From: Chaetoderma sp. LZ-2023a
Taxonomy: Eukaryota > Mollusca > Caudofoveata > Chaetodermatida > Chaetodermatidae
Length of the DNA stretch: 64,000 nucleotides
Direction of reading: 5' to 3'
Assembly (NCBI GenBank): GCA_034401795.1
Contig: CM067373.1
Span: 93,259,103 to 93,323,102, forward strand
How positions within the stretch are numbered: position 1 is the first letter of the stretch; every line of letters begins with the position of its first letter. The translations under genes were made by a program, and so were the position numbers. The notes under the pieces are model-generated. The model did not search any database. It was not told the DNA's origin and worked only from the letters and a program-made list of their open reading frames with translations. Below are positions 56,013-64,000 of this stretch, one piece after another.

Positions 56013-56563
56013 AGGCCTGACTCCACTACAGCGGATTACTGTGGCGGCAAAACCGCAGCGGTCTGAACGCGATATATTGTTTCCATTAGAGCGGGAAATC
56101 GTACAACTGTACTGAATCGCTTTTTGCATGTCATTCATTTGATAATTCAAGAGCCTTCATATCAACATGGCTGACGTCTCAGATTCTGAGTTTACCGACA
56201 TATTAGTAATGTGTCTGTACAGCAAAAATCAACGAAAGCGAAAACATAAGTATTGGGTTCATGATATAATCAAATACGTACAATATTCGCGCTTTTTTCT
56301 GACATCTATATCAAAGCTATGATGTCATCGCTAATTATGATATTTCATTGGTTGATGATATACAAAACCACGTCGGAATGCCGCTCAGATTGCTATTTTG
56401 GCATTCCAAATTTAATGCCTGGCGGAGCCGTAGCGTGGATATTCAGTGGTTTTCACAGCGCCGCCCTAGTGGAATCAGTTCTATAGAATTTCATTAATCC
56501 AATCTCACGCGGTTTATCGTCGCGGTTTCCGCGACGGTAGTCCGCTGTAATGGAATCAGGCCT
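56013..56563 (+). mobile_element. PIF/Harbinger-derived element
   Basis: 551 bp. TIRs of about 45 bp: left AGGCCTGACTCCACTACAGC, right complement AGGCCTGATTCCATTACAGC, both continuing GGA-TAC--GT-GCGG--AAACCGC. TTA lies on both sides, the TWA-type 3-bp duplication of PIF/Harbinger. It holds a short frame that resembles the start of a Harbinger nuclease, so it looks like an internal deletion product of an autonomous element rather than a de novo MITE. Confidence 0.9.
56167..56322 (+). pseudogene. Harbinger transposase N-terminal remnant
   Basis: A 51-codon frame in the middle of the 551-bp element. It starts MADVSDSEFTDILVMCLYSK, then a basic stretch KRKHKYWVHDIIK. The 'RRRRYWVHP...' basic-YWV motif near the N-terminus is a known feature of PIF/Harbinger DDE nucleases. 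The following FHxL-type helix and the whole DDE catalytic domain are absent; the frame ends at TGA 56320-56322. Likely the 5' stub left after internal deletion. No function is expected. Confidence 0.65.
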
Positions 56564-56566
56564 TTA
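56564..56566. repeat. TTA target-site duplication (right)
   Basis: Matches 56010-56012. Confidence 0.8.
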
Positions 56567-56622
56567 GACTCTTAAAGCACACCATCCGCCTGCAGTGTTC
56601 CTTATCTAATGCGTCAACCTGG

Positions 56623-56630
56623 AACTTGCA
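56623..56630. repeat. 8-bp hAT target-site duplication (left)
   Basis: AACTTGCA, repeated at 58269-58276. Confidence 0.95.
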
Positions 56631-57691
56631 CAGAGGCACCGGAAGCAAATTTGAGGGGCGGGGGCAGGTTCCACAAAAAAGGCACGGTGGCTGGCATTGT
56701 CCGGAGGAAGATATGAAATGAGTGTCCTCGCCAACTCCCCCACCCCAACCCCGTCATAGAAGGGTGTTCGGGGATACCCACCTACCTAACCACCACGAGA
56801 AAGAACATTGAAAGGTGCAGGATCATGACTCGATGTCCTGCATTCTGATTACGTATAAATGTTAGAGCTATGTTAATCGAAGAACTTATGTATTATTTGG
56901 TCAATTGAACCTATATGTTCCCAATTCACAATGTGAGCGAGCGGACGGGCGGGTTGTTGTGTCAGATGCACACGTTGAGTGTGCATGCATTCGTGCATGC
57001 GTCTGCGCAGTGGACGTGCACAGTTTTCCTTGAAAATATGTAATTAGACCTTAGTTCCTAATTCGGCTATATTTGCAATCAGCGGGATTCAGAGGAAAAC
57101 TGGGTTTTGTGAAAACTAGGTTATCCTGGACAAACCTACCAATCACGTTGAAAATGTGAACAAGCTTTGTTCAGCTCTTGCCTTAAATGAAGACCATGAG
57201 TTTTTTTTAGTTTCATGCCAAGCAGTTTCCAGGACTTTAAATGTAATATTTAAAATAGTGCAAAATCCAGGATGGCCACCAACAAAGTCGATCAAGCAGC
57301 TTTCCTGGACCAGCCATGGTTCTGACACTATGGATCATTCCTGCCCAGCAGTTTTTAAGGACTCGCTAAAAGAATACGATGGACATATGCTGAATGAATA
57401 GGCAGATGCGGTAGCAACAAATCTTAAACACATTCCTCAAATACACCCACCGACATTGCACTTGTGTATACAAATTATTTTTACCGTTGCATCTGCTTCA
57501 CACGTCAATTTAAAATTTGAGTTTGAGAGTTGCCGTTAATCCCTTAGTGGTTCCACATTGCTGCACCCAGCCGCCCATCATCACACATATATTCTATCCT
57601 AACCACTAAGCAAGGCATTAACGGAGCGTGGACCAGTATCACTTCAAAAATTCAAATAGCCTATGATTATGTATCTTACCTTTACTTGCAC

Positions 57692-57702
57692 AGATACATG
57701 AG
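57692..57702. repeat. 11-bp duplication (left) of nested LINE tail
   Basis: AGATACATGAG, repeated at 57928-57938; copy 1 has it once. Confidence 0.85.
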
Positions 57703-57927
57703 CATACACATACGTAAGCGTGCGAACTACCTAGACAATTGTAATCAGTGGTTGATATAAATTATCATTTAACTGGTTATACATACGTTACTATTTAATT
57801 ATGTTTTATTATACCCCATCTTGATGTATTTATTAATGTATTGTATTTGTATGTATGGGAGACACGTGTATAAGACTTATGTCTTACTGTGCTCCCATTG
57901 AACAAAATAAAATTCTGTTTAAACCAA
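57703..57927 (+). mobile_element. LINE 3'-end insertion inside hAT copy 2
   Basis: 225 bp absent from hAT copy 1 and bracketed by an 11-bp duplication. It ends TATGGGAGACACGTG, TTACTGTGCTCCCATTGAAC, AAAATAAAATTCTGTTTAAA, a GGGAG...CTCCC hairpin followed by a polyA signal, as in many LINE 3' ends. It looks like a severely 5'-truncated retrotransposition. Confidence 0.85.
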
Positions 57928-58268
57928 AGATACATGAGACGTTTACAGAAAAAAGGGCAATATGTCACATGTAACTGCCAGTACATAAATAACGTTTGCA
58001 TTGATGATTTGATTCGGCCTAGAAGCACTCCCATATTGCTTTATGGACTTGTGTTAATGCCAAAACAACCGAACTTTAAGACAACTGCTCAGTCTGCTCT
58101 GAATATTCTAAAAATCTTGTTTAAAGTTCTAAAGTAAAGTTTACTCAGTTTTCACAGAGAAACGGGTAAAGGGCACAGCTGCCGCACACACCCCCCCCCC
58201 CCCCCGCCCCCTGCCCAAAGGGCAACGGGGGCAGCTGCCCCCGCTGGCCCGTGTTTCCGGCGCCCATG

Positions 58269-58276
58269 AACTTGCA
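58269..58276. repeat. 8-bp hAT target-site duplication (right)
   Basis: AACTTGCA, matching 56623-56630. Confidence 0.95.
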
Positions 58277-58845
58277 CGTGTATGTTTATTAGAAGCGGGC
58301 AACAGTTTCGTATTAGCATTTCTGATCTGTCAACAATTATTGTTACAATCAATTCTACAAATTGATAACCTATCTTCATTTTGGCATTAAACGGTTGTCC
58401 GATGTTAGCAACTGTTATTCTGTTAACTGATATTGTTGCTAACATCGCATTATTTTCATCATCTCATATAGCATATGCCTATACCGTTTTATATATCTAC
58501 AGTAGAACGGTAGGACAAAACAGTTTACATTTCCGAGACATTTGGAAATGATGTCGAACAGTTTAAAACCCGACTGCTCTCTATTCTCAACACATCGATG
58601 TTCAGCTGTTGTACTGGATGCCCTAACCGTCTAGGAATCGTCTAGGAATCCCGGTCCGCCTATGTGTTTATTGTCGACTCTGTCATTACTCGCAAATAAA
58701 TGCACCAGTAATGACTAATATTCGGGTTTACAGCCGCGCAATCAGACCAAGATAACATGTTTATATCTGTATCTCTGGCAAGTATTAATACCATGCTGCC
58801 AGTACGATGGTTCATCGCGGGCCAACTTATAGAGTGAACTACAAT
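58277..58845. other. Spacer with a perfect 13-bp hairpin
   Basis: CGATGTTAGCAAC (about 58400-58412) and GTTGCTAACATCG (about 58435-58447) form a perfect stem with a loop of about 22 bases. No gene was recognised. Confidence 0.5.
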
Positions 58846-58847
58846 AG

Positions 58848-59142
58848 AAGGATCCACTTCTAGCTATGTCCCGCCCATTTCAAACTAAGCTCCGACCACG
58901 ATTTGCCCCGTGTTGGGATCGGTCGAACCCTGATCTTCCTGAATCTCAATTTCTGAATATTAAAAATTCAACAGAATGTTTATTAAGTAGCATGTTCGTA
59001 CACATGTCGGACTATTAAGAGAATAAGAGTTCATGACGGACTTAGTTACACCATTCATGATGTATTTTAATTGTGACGTCAGCATACCTGTGACATATTT
59101 GATTATGACGTCATATACCTGATTGATAGATTTGATTCCATC
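58848..59142 (-). mobile_element. Family B MITE, hairpin deleted
   Basis: GGATCCACTTCTAGCTATGT, CCCGCCCATTTCAAACTAAG, GTTGGGATCGGTCGAACC, then AATTCAACAGAATGTTTATT without the hairpin, TGTGACGTCAGC, TATGACGTCATATACC, ends TAGATTTGATTCC. Confidence 0.85.
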
Positions 59143-59234
59143 TAGATTGCCGTTTATCCGCTAAAACAAACGCATTTTCTTCTTTGTTTCCAACAAAATA
59201 TGTTTAACTTTAATCATGTTGATGATAAATACAG

Positions 59235-59445
59235 AGATTCATTTCGAGCTATGCCTCGCCCATTTGTGATTAAGCTCCACCCACTTTGCACGTGCTTTTC
59301 AGTCGATTTTAACACTTTGAAACCTGAATTACGAGAATATCAATTTTAGCTAAAGTTAGGTAACTAGTCAGGTAGCTATTGAATATTTGGAAGCTAATTT
59401 GACGTGAAGGTGTTGCTGCCTATTGTTAATTAAATTGTAAATTCA
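59235..59445 (-). mobile_element. Family B MITE, partial
   Basis: GATTCATTTCGAGCTATGCC, TCGCCCATTTGTGATTAAGC, left half of the hairpin to GTGTTGCTGCC, then TTAATTAAATTGTAAATTC. Confidence 0.75.
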
Positions 59446-59463
59446 CAAAAGACAATTGATGCA

Positions 59464-59785
59464 TCCACTTCCTCAGTCAATCATATGACGTCAAAATCAA
59501 CTACGTCACGAATGACTCGATTTAGTCCGTCTTAAATGCTTAATAATCATACACGGTGCACGAATCGTATGTCTTTACTATTTAATAGACATTCTGTTGA
59601 ATATTTTGAAACTAATTTGACTGGGCGGTGTTGCTGCCGAGTCAAATTAGTTTCTAAATATTCAACAGCTTACTTGTATAGTTTTCAGAGATTCGCAGAG
59701 TGTAGGGATCGATTGATCCCAACACGGGCATAACCTGGGTGGGGCTTAGCTAGAGAATGGAGGGGCATGACTAAAATGGACTCCA
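59464..59785 (+). mobile_element. Family A/B hybrid MITE
   Basis: ATATGACGTCAAAATCAACT, hairpin about 59594-59668 with the loop cut to TTGCTGCCG, GGGATCGATTGATCCC, GGTGGGGCTTAGCTAG, ends AATGGACTCCATC. Confidence 0.8.
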
Positions 59786-59915
59786 TCATTCAGAGACTCA
59801 CTGTCGGACATTTCTCACTTTCGTGTCGGACCTACACCATTTGATTGTGACGTCAACTAACAAGTGACATATTATGATTATGACGTTAGATACTTGCGTG
59901 ACAGATCTGACCAAT
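59786..59915 (-). mobile_element. Family B CRE arm fragment
   Basis: TTTCGTGTCGGACCTACACC, TTGTGACGTCAACTAACAAG, ATTATGACGTTAGATACTTG; similar to 26900-26990. Confidence 0.7.
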
Positions 59916-60598
59916 CCATTGTCTGATAGCTATTGCATAGTTTTAACAATGGCGTAAAATAGCAGCATCTTTAAGCAACAGCGGTTTAACGCGAACACCC
60001 GTTTTCCATCAGCTACTATAGGCGATATATGTATATTCACTTCTGCAGCAATCTCTCGTCCTCTTGTACCGAGTGGTAAATATAATTAGGTTTCTTGATA
60101 TTTATAAACTAATCTAACAAATGTTAAAACAAATCGAAGGAAGTTAAATGATCGTATACTTTATACATAAGAAAGTCTCAATTATAATTTCGTGTCTGTG
60201 TGTGGGACATTTATTTATCCACGGTAATACGTTCTATATGGTTAACAAATTATATTTCCAGTTAACAACAATTTCTGTAGAAATTTGACAGCATCAAGAG
60301 TCTGCTATATAGAAATGCAAAATACTTTCGTCGTCATCGTCGTCGTCGTCGTCGTCTGTCTGTCCACAACACACAAAATTATCATTATTGTGTATAGCTG
60401 ATGCTAAGGCTTTGCAAGAGATGATTGTTCGAAGGAAGACTATGCGTGTTTACAAAGTAAACAGATACAATTTAAAATAGATTACCGTTATCCTCCCAAT
60501 TTGATGCGTCCGTCAGTCCACCAGCTGACATCTGCGCGATTTTAGCGTTGTTTTAACATGGGTTAGCCACGACAACACTACATACTAAAGGGCAAATT
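59916..60598. other. Spacer with (TCG)n
   Basis: A short TCGTCGTCG run at 60330-60357. No gene was recognised. Confidence 0.45.
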
Positions 60599-60599
60599 A

Positions 60600-60700
60600 T
60601 TTGCGATGTAAGAAATAGTTGTTGAATATCATTTAAGAGTGGTAGCCGTTGATGGCAGCAATGGCTGTTGAATAATTTATTTTCAAAGTATTCAAGAGTG
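60600..60700. repeat. Foldback core, strongly diverged
   Basis: GTTGTTGAATATCATTTAAG, AGCCGTTGATGGCAGCAATGG, TTATTTTCAAAGTATTCAAG. Confidence 0.5.
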
Positions 60701-60829
60701 CTCGTATTCAAGTTTTTAAATTATAATACCGTGATTTCCGCATTGGAAGGGTTCCAACTATCTATATATGGTGTGTGGCCACGTAGCCATACAGTACCAC
60801 TCAGAGATAACTTGACATATTTACAAAAC

Positions 60830-60945
60830 AAATTAAAATGTACTTTTGAATACTTTGAACAAAATTTGATTGGAAGACATTTCTGCCTAAGGCAGCAATG
60901 TCTTCCAATCAAATTATGTTCAAAATATTCAACAGAACATTTCTT
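60830..60945. repeat. Foldback family D, best copy
   Basis: TTTGAACAAAATTTGATTGG, AAGACATTTCTGCCTAAGGC and AGCAATGTCTTCCAATCAAA, TTATGTTCAAAATATTCAAC. Near-perfect arms of about 45 bp. Confidence 0.9.
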
Positions 60946-61470
60946 ACTTTCAAAATTCTAAATTGTACTAACAAACGTGTTTCTGATTTTGTTTTGGAAA
61001 CATGCTAATTTATTTATTAACTGGCCTGTATATGCCTACCACACAGGAACAACGCGATGGCTAATACAAAATATAAACAACAAAATTTGTTTAATATTTT
61101 GTTCAAAGATGTCACAACATTTTAAGAATCATAACCGATATTGTTTTAAAAATTTTGAATTTGTTACGCGAGTAACCGCTGTATGTTGACTGAATCTACA
61201 TAAAACAAACTTGAACACCTGAAAACAAATGTCATATCATTAGCACTCTCTAGTTAGTCGGGGAAGATTAATACCCAGCTCTATAAACTCTTATTCCGAT
61301 GTAATTTTGAAATAAAAGCTGGGTGAATCATGTCTGAAATATGCGTTTGCTGAACGTTGTTACTGTTTTTGCACCATTTCTCAACAACTCGTTTTCACGA
61401 TGATCCTCGGTTAGTATGCTATAATATGAATAACGCACGCGAGTGCAGTGGGTCAATACTCATCTCGGCG
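60946..61470. other. No gene recognised
   Basis: AT-rich spacer. Confidence 0.4.
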
Positions 61471-61471
61471 A

Positions 61472-61867
61472 TCGGACAAAATTCCACTGGAAAAAATCCC
61501 ACCCGGACATAATCCCACCGGACAAATTCCCACCCGGATTAATCCCACTGTACATAATCCCACCGGACATAACCCCACCCGGACATAATCCCAGGAACAA
61601 TATCCCACCCCGATATAGTCCTACTGGACAAACTGCCACCCAGACATAATCCCACTGGACAAAATCCCACCCGGACATAATCCCACCGGACAAATTCCCA
61701 CCCGGACCTAATCCCACTGGACATAATCCCACCGGACATAACCCCACCCGGACATAATCCCACGAACAATACCCCACCCAGACATGATCCCACTGGACAA
61801 AATCCCACCCAGACCTAATACAACCGGACAAAATCCCACCCGGATTTAATCCCACCGGACAAAATCC
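61472..61867 (-). repeat. GGATTTTGTCC-type minisatellite, array 1
   Basis: About 24 units of roughly 16 bp. They alternate CACCCGGACATAATCC and CACTGGACAAAATCC, with variants GAACAATATCC and GATATAGTCC. Pro/Thr and Gly/Val frames in it are by-products. Confidence 0.95.
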
Positions 61868-62085
61868 TAATTATTATGTAATGGTCTTTAATTGCGAAGT
61901 TGAATTAGGACTCATGTTTCTAATTCAATTTAACAACTTAAAAAACTATATTAATTTTTGTATAACGAAATTGTCATTTGTTAAGATTTATTTCGTTTGG
62001 ATACATCTAAGCCCAGAAGGTAAGTCTATAAAAGTGTACAATTTTGACAAATTAATTTTCAAGCATGTGAATGTGTACCTTTAAA
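61868..62085. other. No gene recognised
   Basis: AT-rich spacer between arrays. Confidence 0.4.
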
Positions 62086-62095
62086 ATTATTATTA

Positions 62096-62148
<53 letters not shown>

Positions 62149-62149
62149 G
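62086..62149. repeat. (ATT)n microsatellite
   Basis: About 64 bp of ATT triplets with one ATC. Confidence 0.95.
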
Positions 62150-62309
62150 CTAAGGGTAGTCATCTAAGATAGTGATAGATAGATAAGAATGTGGAAAGGA
62201 TGAGGGTGTGAACCTAGTCGCTGTGCTGGATAAATAGAACATTGCTCTATTTCACCCAACTTTTTAGCTAATATTTTCAGCAAACAAGTTGCGCGCATAG
62301 TTGTTCTGT

Positions 62310-62405
<96 letters not shown>
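62310..62405. repeat. (TAC)n tract 1 of the terminal block
   Basis: About 96 bp of pure TAC. It is the 3' tail side of the 449-bp unit that follows (read on the minus strand). Confidence 0.95.
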
Positions 62406-62407
<2 letters not shown>

Positions 62408-62854
62408 TGATTTAAACATATTTTTATTGTTCTAAGAGACAATTGGGATTGAATCACAAGTTGTTTACAACTTAGTTACGATTCGCACCCTACATAGATA
62501 TTATACAGTAATAATGGTGGCAGTGTAGTGTAGGTTCAGAAACATAAGTACATAGATACAAATGGAAATGCACCGGAGAGATCCACTGCCAGTAGAGGGC
62601 AATGCCAGCGCTCTGACGTAAATTTCCCTAAAGGGTATCCTATACCGGCGCAGCGCTGCAGCCACATAGAAATTCCCACCGGCGCACCCCCAACCGCGCA
62701 CACGCCAGTAGTGCTGCGCTAATGCGTTCAACTGGAGGATACGATGCGCCGGAGTGGTCCCCCGCCGCCGAAGAACCGCGCCAGCCCGGGACTCCCCACT
62801 AATTCCGAGATCCACCAGGTGCGGTGCGGCGTGATGGCGCGGGAAATGAAGCTG
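62406..62854 (-). repeat. 449-bp unit, copy 1 of tandem duplication
   Basis: On the minus strand it runs CAGCTTCATTTCCCGCGCC ... GAACAATAAAAATATGTTTA followed by (TAG)n. A polyA signal plus a short tandem tail looks like the 3' part of a retroelement. A minus frame gives TPHRTWWISELVGSPGLARF, not recognised. It is identical to 62940-63388 except for about one base (C or T near 62672/63210). Confidence 0.85.

Positions 62855-62939
<85 letters not shown>
62855..62939. repeat. (TAC)n tract 2
   Basis: About 85 bp, between the two 449-bp units. Confidence 0.95.
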
Positions 62940-62941
<2 letters not shown>

Positions 62942-63388
62942 TGATTTAAACATATTTTTATTGTTCTAAGAGACAATTGGGATTGAATCACAAGTTGTTT
63001 ACAACTTAGTTACGATTCGCACCCTACATAGATATTATACAGTAATAATGGTGGCAGTGTAGTGTAGGTTCAGAAACATAAGTACATAGATACAAATGGA
63101 AATGCACCGGAGAGATCCACTGCCAGTAGAGGGCAATGCCAGCGCTCTGACGTAAATTTCCCTAAAGGGTATCCTATACCGGCGCAGCGCTGCAGCCACA
63201 TAGAAATTCCTACCGGCGCACCCCCAACCGCGCACACGCCAGTAGTGCTGCGCTAATGCGTTCAACTGGAGGATACGATGCGCCGGAGTGGTCCCCCGCC
63301 GCCGAAGAACCGCGCCAGCCCGGGACTCCCCACTAATTCCGAGATCCACCAGGTGCGGTGCGGCGTGATGGCGCGGGAAATGAAGCTG
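62940..63388 (-). repeat. 449-bp unit, copy 2 of tandem duplication
   Basis: Period 534 bp with copy 1 (449 bp of unit plus 85 bp of TAC). Near identity means a recent duplication, or collapse or expansion during assembly. Confidence 0.85.
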
Positions 63389-63460
63389 CTACCACTACTA
63401 CTACTACTACTACTACTGCTACTGCTACTGCTGCTGCTGCTGCTGCTGCTGCTGTTACTG

Positions 63461-63541
<81 letters not shown>
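63389..63541. repeat. (TAC)n/(TGC)n tract 3
   Basis: TAC triplets with a CTGCTGCTG block at 63417-63455. Confidence 0.95.
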
Positions 63542-63542
<1 letters not shown>

Positions 63543-63545
63543 AAC

Positions 63546-63709
<164 letters not shown>

Positions 63710-63710
63710 T

Positions 63711-63744
63711 ATCCGTGTGGTCTGACCCGTCTCATATTGAAGAC
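63711..63744. repeat. 34-bp flank repeat, copy 2
   Basis: ATCCGTGTGGTCTGACCCGT continuing CTCATATTGAAGAC. Confidence 0.95.
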
Positions 63745-63812
63745 GGGTTTCATCTTATTATTTTATGTCCACCGATTCAATGGTAGCGCTTTTACAAATT
63801 GGTACTATGTAC

Positions 63813-63921
63813 GGGTGAGATTGTGTTCGGTGGAATTTTTGCTGGGTTGGATTATGTCCGTGGGACTTTATCCAGGTGGGATTTTGCCCTGTGAGATTTT
63901 TTCCGGTGGGATTTTGTCCGG
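63813..63921 (+). repeat. GGATTTTGTCC-type minisatellite, array 2 (inverted)
   Basis: GTGGGATTTTGTCCGG-type units (about 7), the reverse complement of the array at 61472-61867. Confidence 0.9.
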
Positions 63922-64000
63922 ATTCATACTCTCATTTTATCATCTTATATATACGACTGCTCAATATCCTATAAGATCCAAATTATAAATTCCACAAATA

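Larger units (their letters stand above)
56631..58268 (+). mobile_element. Non-autonomous hAT element, copy 2
   Basis: 1638 bp between perfect AACTTGCA duplications. Ends are CAGAGGCACCGGAAGC and, on the complement of the right end, CATGGGCGCCGGAAAC; both have drifted from the CAGGGGCGCCGGAAGC of copy 1. It is inverted relative to copy 1 and 190 bp longer, mainly because of a 225-bp LINE tail insertion (57703-57927), a poly-C run (58191-58206), and despite lacking the 17-bp repeat expansion. The frames at 57156-57401 and 57889-58137 correspond to those in copy 1. No transposase domain is seen. Confidence 0.95.

Noticed and set aside
31406..58137. Frames shared by the two hAT copies (31406-31621 with 57889-58137; 31989-32204 with 57156-57401) as conserved genes
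   Set aside because: Over the first pair I count 8 nucleotide differences, about 6 of them amino-acid changing. That is what neutral drift gives, so there is no sign of selection on the protein.
61443..61855. Pro/Thr-rich and Gly/Val-rich frames
   Set aside because: By-products of the 16-bp minisatellite.

Overview
The window reads as non-coding, repeat-dense genomic DNA from an invertebrate animal, most likely marine. The evidence is eukaryotic mobile elements (BEL/Pao LTR retrotransposon, L2/CR1-type LINE, hAT and PIF/Harbinger DNA elements), long microsatellites, an AT-rich composition, and two decayed members of an uncharacterised gene family that I associate with marine invertebrates. 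The phylum cannot be fixed from the sequence. I see no intact host protein gene, rRNA or tRNA, and nothing prokaryotic.

The dominant feature is a swarm of about 40 copies of foldback MITE-like elements. A full copy is 300-400 bp. It has a CRE-rich arm (several TGACGTCA sites), a central hairpin with arms of about 40 bp, a GATCGATC palindrome, and a GGGCGGGG-containing arm. The hairpin occurs in two different terminal backbones, called here family A (ends AATGGACCTTTCCAG or AATTCACCTTTCCAG) and family B (ends near GGATTCATCC), and also alone as a core. For these copies, + means the CRE arm comes first and the GC-box arm last. Other foldback families (C, D, E) and a 530-bp TIR pair are also present.

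Layout. 1-4.1 kb: microsatellite and A/B copies. 4.1-5.3 kb: degenerate tandem repeat. 5.25-6.27 kb: unidentified decayed coding region on the minus strand. 6.8-8.2 kb: LINE remnant, then tandem repeats with AGGTCA half-sites. 8.3-24 kb: MITEs, the two 530-bp TIR elements, (TA)n and (CA)n. 24.6-25.9 kb: decayed PIN-like gene. 26-31 kb: MITEs, LINE remnant and CT tract. 31.3-32.8 kb: hAT copy 1 with a perfect 8-bp TSD. 33-36 kb: MITEs and foldback E. 36.06-37.34 kb: 5'-truncated LINE (minus). 37.4-39 kb: tetranucleotide and AAT repeats, LINE 3' end. 39.0-47.4 kb: a second PIN-like gene copy split by a 7.5-kb BEL/Pao element. 48-55 kb: MITEs and minisatellites. 56.0-56.6 kb: Harbinger-derived element. 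56.6-58.3 kb: hAT copy 2, inverted to copy 1 and carrying a LINE 3'-end insertion. 58.8-61 kb: MITEs. 61.5-64 kb: satellite-like block with (TAC)n, a 534-bp tandem duplication and an inverted minisatellite pair.

Nothing here works as a gene cluster. The window records layered transposition: BEL into a PIN-like gene, a 530-bp TIR element into a family A copy, a LINE tail into a hAT, and a hAT into an open frame. Most boundaries were read by eye; those with a target-site duplication are exact and the rest are good to about 5-20 bp.
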